From Aurantibrevibacter litoralis (GTDB lineage Bacteria > Bacteroidota > Bacteroidia > Flavobacteriales > Flavobacteriaceae): a stretch of 64,000 bases of DNA. The position numbers and the translations under genes were made by a program. The notes under the pieces were generated by a model. The model worked only from the letters and a program-made list of their open reading frames with translations. It was not told the DNA's origin and did not search any database. The stretch is from assembly GCF_034651555.1 (NCBI RefSeq), contig NZ_JAYEEQ010000015.1:1-64000 (forward strand). Direction: 5' to 3'. Below are positions 51,129 to 59,464 of this stretch, one piece after another. The stretch's first letter is position 1. Each line of letters begins with the position of its first letter.

Positions 51129-52031
51129 ATGAAAAACATTGTTATCTTTCTATTTGGCCTGTTTTTACCTTGTTTTTTTTATGGCCAAACGCTACTAGAG
51201 TATCGACTTAAAATTGGGGATGTTTTTGTTTTACACCAAAATGCGAAACAACGCATTACACAAACTATAGGAGATACCGAACAGATCATTACCAATACTC
51301 TAGAGGGTGTATTTCAATTAAAAGTTATTGATAAGCAAGAAGATCAGTTTGTTTTAGAGCTCAAGTTTAATGACTTAAAATTACATATTTCTTCAAATTT
51401 ATTAGGTGAACTTCTGGCCGTCAATGCAAAGGAAGTTCATGAAGGTGACATTTCGTCTAAAATGTACCATTCCTTATTAAACAGTCCTGTAAAACTCTTT
51501 CTTGCGAAAAACGGGGATATTCTCCAAGTTAGCGGAGGAGACAAATTGGTGTCAAAAATGGTTCAAGCCGCTGAAATTGAGGATGCATTATCATTAGATA
51601 TTCTTAAAAACACTTTGGAAAATGACTTCGGATCTAAAGCCTTGTCTGATAGTTATGAGCAAATGACCTTCATCTATCCCACCACGCCCATAAAGGTGGG
51701 TGATACTTGGGTTAACTATTATGATGGCAAACTCCATTCAAAAAACACATGGAAGCTTGAAGATTTAACCGCATCTAACGCCACCATTTTAGGGGAAGCT
51801 GAGGTCGTAATGACTTTAAAAGAAAACACCATGTCCATGGAACTCAATGGCCATCAAGAAACAGAAATAAAAACAAACACAGCAAACGGCTTTTTAAAAA
51901 CGATGAAGGTTTCAGGGACCTACAGCGGTATCTCTAAAGATCTAAACTCGAACGAAGAAATTCCAACCACGATAACCTCACAAATTACCTACGAATTATT
52001 AAATACAACTCATGTTTCACAAAATTTTTAA
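51129..52031 (+). CDS. DUF6263 family exported protein
   Basis: A 300-residue exported protein: signal peptide (about 1-19, IVIFLFGLFLPCFFYGQ) and a beta-rich body with LEYRLKIGDVFVLHQNAKQ at the start and YPTTPIKVGDTWVNYYDG in the second half, the pattern of the Bacteroidota family DUF6263. No catalytic motif. Function unknown. Its 3' end overlaps the next gene by 20 bases, so they are translationally linked. Confidence 0.78.
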   Translation: MKNIVIFLFGLFLPCFFYGQTLLEYRLKIGDVFVLHQNAKQRITQTIGDTEQIITNTLEGVFQLKVIDKQEDQFVLELKFNDLKLHISSNLLGELLAVNAKEVHEGDISSKMYHSLLNSPVKLFLAKNGDILQVSGGDKLVSKMVQAAEIEDALSLDILKNTLENDFGSKALSDSYEQMTFIYPTTPIKVGDTWVNYYDGKLHSKNTWKLEDLTASNATILGEAEVVMTLKENTMSMELNGHQETEIKTNTANGFLKTMKVSGTYSGISKDLNSNEEIPTTITSQITYELLNTTHVSQNF

Positions 52032-52527
52032 ACTAATCATCGCGGGATTGCTTATTGCATATGCCGTTTATCAATTTATAGACGGCAATGTCGGCAATGG
52101 CATTTTTCTTATTCTATTGTCACTTATTTTTATTTTCTTATACTTTAGAAATGAAATTATATTGCTAGCTTTCCTTAAAATGCGCAAACAAGATTTGGAC
52201 GGAACCAAAAAATGGTTAGATCGCATTAAAAATCCGGAAGCCGCCCTTACGGTAAAACAACAAGGGTATTTTAACTACCTGCACGGTATAATACATTCGC
52301 AGACCAATCTTTCGCAAGCCGAAAAATTCTTTAAGAAGGCACTAAAACTAGGCCTCAGTATGGATTATGATGTGGCTATGGCGAAGTTAAGTTTAGCAGG
52401 AATTGCGATGCAAAAGCGACGAAAAAGAGAAGCGACTACCCTGCTTAATGAAGCCAAGAAATTAGACAAACAGAATATGCTTACCGAACAAATTAAAATG
52501 ATGCAACAGCAGATGAAAAAAATCTAA
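52012..52527 (+). CDS. DUF2892-like/TPR-like small membrane protein
   Basis: A 171-residue protein with two N-terminal membrane helices (about 7-22 and 28-58, AGLLIAYAVYQFIDG and LILLSLIFIFLYF) and a C-terminal cytoplasmic helical part with pairs of helices typical of TPR repeats (KQQGYFNYLHGIIHSQ, AEKFFKKALKLGLS, AMAKLSLAGIAMQKRRKREA). Such parts usually mediate protein contact. Overlaps the DUF6263 gene. I do not recognise a specific function. Confidence 0.7.
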   Translation: MFHKIFKLIIAGLLIAYAVYQFIDGNVGNGIFLILLSLIFIFLYFRNEIILLAFLKMRKQDLDGTKKWLDRIKNPEAALTVKQQGYFNYLHGIIHSQTNLSQAEKFFKKALKLGLSMDYDVAMAKLSLAGIAMQKRRKREATTLLNEAKKLDKQNMLTEQIKMMQQQMKKI

Positions 52528-52547
52528 TCGTTGTGCGCCCTCATCAT

Positions 52548-53507
52548 TTATTTAGACATTACATAATATCCTTTATTTGGGATTTGGAGTGTGTATTTTT
52601 TCCCGGAAGCATTGTTTAAATGAGGCTCTCTAAGCCATGGATTATGGCGCTTTAGAATTTTATAATTGATCTCATAGGTGTTGGCAAAATCGGCAAAATT
52701 AGATACAGGTTCCGATACTTCTACTGTAAAGGTCGGCACTTCAGGATAAAAATCTTTCTGTTCTAAATGAAACCCGTATTTTTCCGGATTAGAAATAATT
52801 TCCTTAATAGCCAAGATTCTAAACACATAACGGCCGGTTTCTTCTCCTAATAAAAGATCGTAATAATCATCTGCTTTCTGAATTCCCATATATTTGGCCA
52901 CACCTGCTGGTCCCGCATTATAAGCGGCGGCGGCCATGGTCCAATTTCCAAACCTTTTTTTAGAATTTTGCAAGTATTTACAGGCTACTTCGGTACTTTT
53001 TTCCACATGATACCGCTCATCTACATTCTGATTCACCTCAAGCCCATAATCTCTGGCCGTTTCCTTCATTATCTGCCAAAAACCGGTAGCTCCGGCAGGA
53101 GAAATTGCATTGGTTAACCCACTTTCGGCGACGGCCAAATACTTAAAGTCGTCGGGAATACCATTTTTTTTCAAAATAGGTTCTATAATTGGAAAATATT
53201 TTTGAGCTCTTTTAATCAACAAAACCGCATTGGATTGCCAATAGGTATTTACTAAAAATTCCCGGTCTAGTCGTTCCATTATTTCCGGATCATTTACCGG
53301 CACCGTTTCCCCGGCGAAATTGAGATTGGAAGGGATTTCAATTGCCGTTATTCTATACCCAACAGGGTCTGTATCTACCGAATCTTTCGTTTTGGTGATG
53401 CCATTTAGTTCATCACCATCCTTCCTGTCCAGTGTTACTGCGAAAACCAAGGTGCTAATGACAAACAACACCCCTAGAAACATCAATATATTTTTAAAAA
53501 ACTGCAT
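52548..53507 (-). CDS. Lytic transglycosylase (MltD-like) with C-terminal LysM-like domain
   Basis: A 319-residue murein hydrolase. An N-terminal signal or anchor (about 5-25, NILMFLGVLFVISTLVF), an SLT domain at about 90-220 with the catalytic Glu E128 in AVAESGLTNAISPAGATGFW and the AYNAGP motif (195-200), and a C-terminal segment (about 265-315, SNFADFANTYEINYKILKRHNPWL) that resembles one LysM peptidoglycan-binding repeat. It cleaves the glycan chain to make 1,6-anhydro ends. Convergent to the TPR-like gene, 20 bases away. Confidence 0.9.
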   Translation of the reverse strand: MQFFKNILMFLGVLFVISTLVFAVTLDRKDGDELNGITKTKDSVDTDPVGYRITAIEIPSNLNFAGETVPVNDPEIMERLDREFLVNTYWQSNAVLLIKRAQKYFPIIEPILKKNGIPDDFKYLAVAESGLTNAISPAGATGFWQIMKETARDYGLEVNQNVDERYHVEKSTEVACKYLQNSKKRFGNWTMAAAAYNAGPAGVAKYMGIQKADDYYDLLLGEETGRYVFRILAIKEIISNPEKYGFHLEQKDFYPEVPTFTVEVSEPVSNFADFANTYEINYKILKRHNPWLREPHLNNASGKKYTLQIPNKGYYVMSK

Positions 53508-53548
53508 ATTACATATGGATTAATTACCCTCAAAGGTATTAAATACTA

Positions 53549-54217
53549 CTACGATTCTAAAATAATTGTGGGCAAGTGTTCATTAAACCACCTAAACCGA
53601 TGAATAATCATGGTGTGGGTTCCGTTTTCTACCAGAATACAATGCGTTATGTTGGTTATAGGAAATACGGCATCTTTAGCTCCGTGGATGTGAATGGTAT
53701 GTGCCATAGGTTCTTTTTGAGACCAATTTATGGTTTGATCTATAGCCCAATCCAAATACCGCTTATCCCTAATGGAAAGATATTGTTCATACAATTTTAA
53801 TCTTTTGGTCACTGTTTCTCCAAAGGCGTATTTGGCTAAAAACTCCACATTATGCACTAGCCCGGTAGGCAATAATTTGTGAATTCGGGTGTATTTTGCA
53901 AAAACCATTCGTTTAGGAAGTTCACTTCGCTTTTTTATACTCGATATGATGATTACTTTTTGCACCTTAATCCATTTTGCCATTTCCTGAACCAAAAGTC
54001 CTCCAAAAGAGACCCCTACCAACACGGGGTTTTCGTGCAGCACCTTTTTACACATCGCTCTTGCATAGGTGCAAAGGTCTTGACCTTGTTCTGGAATTAC
54101 CCAATCCAAAAAATGCATCTCAAATTGTAATTCCGGTAATGAAATTTTACTGAATATAGTACTATTAGCAGCCATACCGGGCATAAAATACACATGAATT
54201 TTCTGAGATGGTCTCAT
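53549..54217 (-). CDS. Alpha/beta hydrolase
   Basis: A 222-residue cytosolic alpha/beta-hydrolase-fold protein without signal peptide. The nucleophile elbow GVSFGG (S70) is clear; the acid and His are probably in IHIHGAKDAVFPI and ENGTHTMIIHR near the C-terminus. The N-terminal HVYFMPGMAANSTIF replaces the usual HGx oxyanion loop. Substrate unknown. It is 41 bases upstream of the transglycosylase gene and on the same strand. Confidence 0.82.
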   Translation of the reverse strand: MRPSQKIHVYFMPGMAANSTIFSKISLPELQFEMHFLDWVIPEQGQDLCTYARAMCKKVLHENPVLVGVSFGGLLVQEMAKWIKVQKVIIISSIKKRSELPKRMVFAKYTRIHKLLPTGLVHNVEFLAKYAFGETVTKRLKLYEQYLSIRDKRYLDWAIDQTINWSQKEPMAHTIHIHGAKDAVFPITNITHCILVENGTHTMIIHRFRWFNEHLPTIILES

Positions 54218-54261
54218 TTTTAGAACGCGCTATTTAGGTAGGAATTTAGCATTTAATTTAC

Positions 54262-54269
54262 TATCTTTG
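54262..54269 (+). promoter_or_regulatory. Possible -7 box for the GNAT-like gene
   Basis: TATCTTTG fits TAnnTTTG; it lies 119 bases before the ATG at 54389, so the leader would be about 110 bases. Confidence 0.3.
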
Positions 54270-54388
54270 TCCTCTTTGCTCAAAATACAGTCCTTTCTTT
54301 TGAAACTTTGGCAAAAATGGGTAGAAACCGATCCAATTTCGGAACGATTGTGATCTCTATGAACATGAAAATCTAAAATCAAACTATA

Positions 54389-54682
54389 ATGAATGAATTA
54401 GAAATTAAGGACAATAGCTTTTTGCGTCAATTTGAAACCAAAATTGATGGCCATTTGGCAAAAATTGAGTATTCGTCTCAAGAACGCAAAGTGTTTTTGA
54501 CAAAATTAGTCATTCCCGAAGAAATTGAACAACCCGGTTTTAAAGAAGATTTTATAACCGCCGTTCTTATGCTTATTCAAGAAAGAAAGTTAAGAGTAGT
54601 GCCAACTAGCCCACAAATTGCCGGATTCTTAAGGAAAAACAGGCAATACAAAGAAATGCTTCCTGTAGGGATCCGTATTTAA
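54389..54682 (+). CDS. Small GNAT-type N-acetyltransferase (YjdJ/COG2388-like)
   Basis: A 97-residue protein of the small GNAT family typified by YjdJ and human GATD-like NATD1. The strand HLAKIEYSSQERKVFLTKLVIPEEIEQPG and the helix-turn LRVVPTSPQIAGFLRKNRQY match the family's core; the canonical acetyl-CoA loop (QxxGxG/A) is replaced, as is typical for these short members. Activity is unproven. A clear terminator follows. Confidence 0.8.
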   Translation: MNELEIKDNSFLRQFETKIDGHLAKIEYSSQERKVFLTKLVIPEEIEQPGFKEDFITAVLMLIQERKLRVVPTSPQIAGFLRKNRQYKEMLPVGIRI

Positions 54683-54716
54683 GGACAAGCTATCGTAATT
54701 TGCAAATTACATATGT

Positions 54717-54740
54717 CCCGCCCTTTGGCGGGATTTTTTT
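54717..54740 (+). terminator. Rho-independent terminator after the GNAT-like gene
   Basis: CCCGCC-CTTT-GGCGGG hairpin followed by ATTTTTTT on the plus strand. It touches the end of the convergent mtaB gene. Confidence 0.9.
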
Positions 54741-56070
54741 ATACGACCGCTTCGCGAGCCACGAACGCAAAACGCACTAAGCCATCCGCATCAATATCAC
54801 CAAGTGTCACGGTATGAAGCGTATTTACTAATGCCGGATTCCACGGTGCTTTAACCTTTACATAATTTTCGGTAAACCCATAAATATACCCCTCTTTGTT
54901 GGCATCCTCAAATAAAACTGTTCGCCGACTGCCGAGTTGACTTTCATAGAACGCCCTTCTTTTTTTAACCGACAGTCCACGAAGTAATTTACTGCGTTTT
55001 TGTCTTATTTTTAAAGGTACCACATCTTTCATAAGCGCCGCCGGGGTATTATCTCGTTCGGAATAGGTGAAAACATGCAAATAGGAGATATCCAATTCAT
55101 TCAAAAAATGATAGGTTTCTAAAAACTCGGCATCGGTTTCTCCGGGAAAGCCAACAATGACATCAACCCCAATGCACGCATGTGGCATTACTGCTTTTAT
55201 CTTGGCCACTCGTTCCCGGTACAAATCTCTTAAGTAGCGTCTTCGCATTTGTTTTAAAATTGTATCGCTACCGCTTTGTAGGGGAATATGAAAATGAGGT
55301 ACAAAAGCCTTGCTCGTAGCCACAAAATCGATGGTTTCATTTTTTAATAAATTGGGTTCTATAGACGAAATACGTAGTCTACTAATTCCTTGTACTTTAT
55401 CTAAGGCCTGTATCAGTTCTAAAAAAGTATGTTCGTGAGTTTTATTACCAAATTCTCCTTTGCCATAATCGCCAATATTTACTCCGGTAAGTACAATTTC
55501 CTTTATACCTTTTTTGGATATTTCTGTTGCATTAGCCAAAACACTATCTAGACTAGCACTTCTAGAAATACCTCGTGCCAAGGGAATAGTACAATACGTG
55601 CATTTATAATCGCAACCATCTTGGACTTTTAAAAAAGCTCTAGTTCTGTCCCCAATGGCATACCCTCCGGTGTAAAAATCGACCTCTGCTATTTCGCAAG
55701 AGTGCACCTCGCCAAAATCATTTTTAGAAAGGTCGTTAATATAATCGGTAATCTTAAATTTCTCAGAAGCACCCAATACCAAATCTACACCATCTACAGC
55801 TGCCAACGCTTCGGGTTGCAATTGGGCATAGCATCCAATAGCGGCAATAAAGGCTTTTGGGTTACTCTTTTGTGCTTGCTTTACTATAGTTTTAAAACGC
55901 TTATCTGCATTTTCGGTTACCGAACAGGTATTTATCACATAGATATCTGCTTCGTCGGTAAATGCTACCTTTTCAAATCCTTTAGATTCAAAGCCTCTTG
56001 CAATGGTAGATGTTTCCGAAAAATTGAGCTTGCAGCCCAAGGTATAAAATGCTACTTTTTTTGTACTCAT
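54739..56070 (-). CDS. mtaB: tRNA (N6-threonylcarbamoyladenosine(37)-C2)-methylthiotransferase
   Basis: A 443-residue radical SAM enzyme that adds a methylthio group to t6A37 of ANN-decoding tRNAs. The N-terminal UPF0004 domain carries C13 (GCKLNFSE), C49 (INTCSVTENAD) and C80 (IGCYAQ) for the auxiliary 4Fe-4S cluster; C153, C157 and C160 (CDYKCTYC) bind the radical SAM cluster; a TRAM domain ends the protein (about 375-440). Length and motif spacing place it in MtaB rather than MiaB or RimO. Confidence 0.94.
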   Translation of the reverse strand: MSTKKVAFYTLGCKLNFSETSTIARGFESKGFEKVAFTDEADIYVINTCSVTENADKRFKTIVKQAQKSNPKAFIAAIGCYAQLQPEALAAVDGVDLVLGASEKFKITDYINDLSKNDFGEVHSCEIAEVDFYTGGYAIGDRTRAFLKVQDGCDYKCTYCTIPLARGISRSASLDSVLANATEISKKGIKEIVLTGVNIGDYGKGEFGNKTHEHTFLELIQALDKVQGISRLRISSIEPNLLKNETIDFVATSKAFVPHFHIPLQSGSDTILKQMRRRYLRDLYRERVAKIKAVMPHACIGVDVIVGFPGETDAEFLETYHFLNELDISYLHVFTYSERDNTPAALMKDVVPLKIRQKRSKLLRGLSVKKRRAFYESQLGSRRTVLFEDANKEGYIYGFTENYVKVKAPWNPALVNTLHTVTLGDIDADGLVRFAFVAREAVV

Positions 56071-56249
56071 ATATCTTTGGTAGGCGAAATACCTAATCTT
56101 TCTTTTTTAAGGTAGGCAAAGATACATCGTTCATCGCTAATGCCCTTGGCGTAACCGTTTAAATTTGGCTGAGTCCAAACGTAAAAAATTTCTAAGGAGG
56201 TCGTTAATAATTGTGCTTCCAAGCTTTGCTTTAGTCGTAATTTCGCCAT
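56067..56249 (-). CDS. Possible small protein between the GlmU-like gene and mtaB
   Basis: A 60-codon frame starting inside the end of the GlmU-like gene (19-base overlap) and ending in an ATGA overlap with mtaB. The overlaps at both ends are what translational coupling would look like, but the product (MAKLRLKQSLEAQLLTTSLE...) matches no family I know and has no motif. It could be a chance frame in a 160-base spacer. Confidence 0.3.
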   Translation of the reverse strand: MAKLRLKQSLEAQLLTTSLEIFYVWTQPNLNGYAKGISDERCIFAYLKKERLGISPTKDI

Positions 56250-57409
56250 TTTTTCGTAATTTCAAACACCTCACTAAGAATGCGTTCTTCCTTTTCATCA
56301 AATACGACTCCACGCCTGGCCATCATCACCCTAGCCGCTTCAAAAGCTATTTTGAGTTGATAGGTACTGAATCCGGAAGCACCTCCCCAACTGAAGCTGG
56401 GTACAAAATTTCTTGGAAACCCGGGTACATAAATATTACAATTCACGCCAATAACCGTTCCCGTATTAAACATTGTATTAATAGCTGTTTTGCTGTGATC
56501 GCCCATCATTAATCCGCAAAATTGCAATCCTGTTTGCTCAAATGATTCGGTATCGTAATTCCATAAACGCACTTTAGCGTAATTATTCTTTAAATTAGAA
56601 TTATTAGAATCGGCACCGATATTGCACCATTCTCCCAAGACTGCATTGCCTAAATACCCTTCATGTCCTTTACTAGAATACCCAAAAATAACCGCATTGC
56701 TTATTTCTCCACACACTTTACTATAGGGTCCTATAGTAGTAGCTCCGTAAATTTTGCCTCCCATTTTTACAACGGCTTTCTCGCATAACGCAAAGGCACC
56801 CCGAATGAGACTCCCCTCCCAAATTTCGGCATCTTTACCTAAATATATAGGACCTTCTGAAGCGTTTAATATACTGTATTCTACTTTGGCACCTTCCTCT
56901 AAAAAGATTCGTTCCGGATGTATGAGGTGATTTGTTTTGGAAATCGTTGCACTTTTCCTGCCGGCAGTTAACAATGTAAAGTCGGCCTCTAAGGCCGCTG
57001 CATTTTTAGAAAAAATATCCCATGTATGCCTAAGCTGCATCACCACTTCCTCCCACTGAAAATGACGAAAATTTGAAAAATTATGGGTGTGCTTGACATT
57101 TTTACTGTTATAGGCTAAAATTTCATCCTTATAAAAAAGAACTTCGTTTTCGTTTAGCGCGATGATGCGCTGCACCAACGCTGCATTCGGTAAAAAAGAC
57201 GCATTAATGGCTATGTTTTCCTCTTTCTCCAGAAATGGGAATTTTTCTTCCAAGTAGGCTTCTGTCCATACGGATACGGTTGTCCCTAAATAATGTTGCC
57301 ATTTTTCTCGAACGGTCAAAATTCCGATGCGTATTTCAGCGACAGGCCTCGTAAAGGTAAATGGCAGTAGCGCATTTCGCACTTTCCCATCGAAGAGAAT
57401 ATAGTTCAT
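56231..57409 (-). CDS. GlmU-like sugar-phosphate nucleotidyltransferase/left-handed beta-helix protein
   Basis: A 392-residue flavobacterial GlmU-like protein. The N-terminal half (MNYILFDGKVRNALLPFTFTRP) resembles a degenerate nucleotidyltransferase domain without the usual LAAGxGTRM loop; the second half (about 185-340) is a left-handed beta-helix made of hexapeptides (GPIYLGKDAEIWEGSLIRG, GPYSKVCGEISNAVIFG), typical of acyltransferases. It is not the main GlmU, whose N-domain loop would be intact. Function inferred as sugar-nucleotide related only. It lies downstream of rpmE2 beyond a terminator. Confidence 0.75.
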   Translation of the reverse strand: MNYILFDGKVRNALLPFTFTRPVAEIRIGILTVREKWQHYLGTTVSVWTEAYLEEKFPFLEKEENIAINASFLPNAALVQRIIALNENEVLFYKDEILAYNSKNVKHTHNFSNFRHFQWEEVVMQLRHTWDIFSKNAAALEADFTLLTAGRKSATISKTNHLIHPERIFLEEGAKVEYSILNASEGPIYLGKDAEIWEGSLIRGAFALCEKAVVKMGGKIYGATTIGPYSKVCGEISNAVIFGYSSKGHEGYLGNAVLGEWCNIGADSNNSNLKNNYAKVRLWNYDTESFEQTGLQFCGLMMGDHSKTAINTMFNTGTVIGVNCNIYVPGFPRNFVPSFSWGGASGFSTYQLKIAFEAARVMMARRGVVFDEKEERILSEVFEITKKWRNYD

Positions 57410-57427
57410 GAAGAATTTTTAACAAAA

Positions 57428-57468
57428 ATAAAAAAAGTCACGTCTCATTATGCATTGAGACGTGACTT
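57428..57468 (-). terminator. Rho-independent terminator after rpmE2
   Basis: AGTCACGTCTCA and TGAGACGTGACT pair perfectly over 12 bases with an 8-base loop; on the minus strand a T run follows. It lies 25 bases after the rpmE2 stop, between it and the GlmU-like gene. Confidence 0.9.
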
Positions 57469-57492
57469 CCTTACGATTTTTTATACAAAAAA

Positions 57493-57744
57493 CTACTTTT
57501 CGAATTTCTTGTACTTGTTCTTAAATTTATCAATTCTACCAGCCGTATCAACCAATTTAGATTTTCCGGTATAAAAAGGGTGCGATGTTCTTGAAATCTC
57601 CAGTTTTACCACAGGATAGCTTACCCCATCCACTTCTATTGTCTCTTTTGTATCTGCGGTGGATTTTGTAATGAAAACGTCTTCATTAGACATGTCCTTA
57701 AAAGCCACTAATCTATAATTATCCGGGTGTATACCTTTTCTCAT
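57493..57744 (-). CDS. rpmE2: 50S ribosomal protein L31, type B
   Basis: An 83-residue L31 (MRKGIHPDNYRLVAFKDMSN). It lacks the zinc-binding CxxC of type A L31 and has the longer type B form, with SRTSHPFYTGKSKLVDTAGR near the end. Flavobacteria normally use this zinc-free form. It has its own consensus promoter and terminator. Confidence 0.97.
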   Translation of the reverse strand: MRKGIHPDNYRLVAFKDMSNEDVFITKSTADTKETIEVDGVSYPVVKLEISRTSHPFYTGKSKLVDTAGRIDKFKNKYKKFEK

Positions 57745-57780
57745 GATGCTGCGCTAAAAAATTCAATTATTTTAAGGCTG

Positions 57781-57810
57781 CAAATTTAACTATTTTTGAC
57801 TAAACTGCAA
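57781..57810 (-). promoter_or_regulatory. Promoter of rpmE2 (flavobacterial type)
   Basis: Minus strand: TTG (57810-57808), a 19-base spacer and TAAATTTG (57788-57781), an exact match to the consensus. The -7 box is 37 bases before the rpmE2 ATG. Confidence 0.75.
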
Positions 57811-57912
57811 TTTTATCACCCAAAAAATATAAAGAAAAAATCACTATCTTTTTTGTAACAAAAAAAAGCAAACTACTACATATATGATAACCAACTTTAA
57901 ACCTCTGTAAAA

Positions 57913-58437
57913 ATGGAAGAAAATCAACCAAAAACCGGAAAATTTGCGCTTACTTTTGGGCTCCTGTTAGGCGGGCTACAAGTGATATTTGGTCTCATGC
58001 TTTACTCCATGGACCTCCACTATCAAGGCGGTATGTCTGTAATTGTGGTAAGTATCATAATGTCTTTGGTCTTAATTATCTTGGGACTCCTTCAATTTAA
58101 GAAAGCGAATACGGGTCTTCTTAGCTTTGGCCAGGCATTAAAAATTGGCGTAGGCATCTGTCTTATAGGCGGTATTATTGGTCTAATCTACAATGAACTA
58201 GTTATGTCTGTCATTGATCCCGATACCCTAACCAAAGCTTTGGAATATCAAAAAGGACAACTTTTAGAAACCACCAAATTAACTAGCGAACAAATTGATG
58301 CCCAATTAGAAATGGGTAAAAAATTCTCAACACCATTGATTCGCTTTACTTTAGGTACGCTGTTTAGTATCATTCTTGGATTTTTGTTAACTCTAATTCC
58401 TGCTTTGGTGCTTAAAAAGTCAGAAAATCTTAACTAA
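57913..58437 (+). CDS. DUF4199 domain-containing membrane protein
   Basis: A 174-residue membrane protein with four hydrophobic helices (about 10-30, 38-62, 75-100 and 143-168). The family pattern of a helix pair, GQALKIGVGICLIGGIIGLIYN, and a long acidic loop (DPDTLTKALEYQKGQLLET) is present. DUF4199 proteins are common in Bacteroidota and often sit beside glycosyltransferases, as here (35 bases upstream of the GT2 gene). Function unknown. Confidence 0.85.
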   Translation: MEENQPKTGKFALTFGLLLGGLQVIFGLMLYSMDLHYQGGMSVIVVSIIMSLVLIILGLLQFKKANTGLLSFGQALKIGVGICLIGGIIGLIYNELVMSVIDPDTLTKALEYQKGQLLETTKLTSEQIDAQLEMGKKFSTPLIRFTLGTLFSIILGFLLTLIPALVLKKSENLN

Positions 58438-58441
58438 TTTG

Positions 58442-58449
58442 TACTTTTG
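58442..58449 (+). promoter_or_regulatory. Possible -7 box before the GT2 gene
   Basis: TACTTTTG fits TAnnTTTG, 23 bases before the ATG at 58473. It could give the glycosyltransferase, phosphosugar mutase and ABC exporter genes a start separate from the DUF4199 gene. Confidence 0.35.
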
Positions 58450-58472
58450 AAAAGATTTATCAGAAGTATTCC

Positions 58473-59441
58473 ATGCATTTATCTATTGTAATACCCTTAT
58501 TAAACGAGGAAGAATCGCTTAAAGAGCTGCATGATTGGATTGTATCGGTGATGCAATCCAATCATTTTTTTTACGAAATTCTTTTCATTGATGATGGTAG
58601 CACAGACAATTCTTGGGGTGTAATTACTTCGCTATCCGAAGCCAATAAAAACGTAAAAGGCATTCGTTTTCTTAAAAATTATGGCAAATCGCAAGCATTA
58701 CACGCCGGCTTTAAAGCCGCTATAGGCGATGTTGTTATTACAATGGATGCCGATTTGCAGGACAATCCTGAAGAAATTCCCGAGCTGTATCGATTAATAA
58801 AAGACGAACACTATGATTTGGTTTCGGGCTGGAAAAAGAAACGGTACGACGCCACACTGTCTAAAAATCTACCTTCCAAGCTTTTTAACTGGGCTGCCCG
58901 AAAAACTTCGGGAGTACCGCTGCACGATTTTAATTGCGGTTTAAAAGCTTTTAAAAAAGAGGTCATAAAAACGATTGAAGTTTCTGGCGAAATGCATCGG
59001 TATATTCCGGTATTGGCTAAAAGCGCCGGTTTTTCCAAAATAGAAGAAAAAGTAGTGCAACACCAAGCGCGGAAATACGGTAAAACCAAATTTGGCATGG
59101 ATCGATTTATCAATGGCTTTTTAGATCTTATTACCATTTGGTTTCTCTCAACTTTTGGAAAAAGACCCATGCACCTTTTCGGAGCCTTAGGCATTCTCAT
59201 GTTTGTAGTGGGTTTCGGACTTACCCTTTATTTAGGTATCGATAAGCTTTTCTTGCATCCCACCGCCCGATTATTAACAGACCGTCCTCATTTTTTTATT
59301 GCCCTTACCGCCATGCTTATAGGCACACAACTATTTTTAGCAGGCTTTTTGGGCGAAATTTTAGTGCGTTCCCGAAAAGATGAAAATCGATATATCATTA
59401 AGGATCAAATTGATGCACATAAAAATGAATTCGTCGTATAA
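58473..59441 (+). CDS. Family 2 glycosyltransferase (polyprenyl-phosphate sugar transferase type)
   Basis: A 322-residue enzyme of the DPM/GtrB/ArnC type: an N-terminal GT-A domain (SIVIPLLNEEESLKELH, DDGSTDNSW, DADLQDNPEEI with the DxD-type metal site) and two C-terminal membrane helices (about 230-255 and 268-295). Such enzymes move a sugar from a nucleotide to polyprenyl phosphate at the inner membrane. The neighbouring phosphosugar mutase and MsbA-like exporter support a role in envelope glycan or lipid synthesis. The exact sugar is unknown. Confidence 0.9.
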   Translation: MHLSIVIPLLNEEESLKELHDWIVSVMQSNHFFYEILFIDDGSTDNSWGVITSLSEANKNVKGIRFLKNYGKSQALHAGFKAAIGDVVITMDADLQDNPEEIPELYRLIKDEHYDLVSGWKKKRYDATLSKNLPSKLFNWAARKTSGVPLHDFNCGLKAFKKEVIKTIEVSGEMHRYIPVLAKSAGFSKIEEKVVQHQARKYGKTKFGMDRFINGFLDLITIWFLSTFGKRPMHLFGALGILMFVVGFGLTLYLGIDKLFLHPTARLLTDRPHFFIALTAMLIGTQLFLAGFLGEILVRSRKDENRYIIKDQIDAHKNEFVV

Positions 59442-59464
59442 TTTTAAAAACAAAACTATACTTT

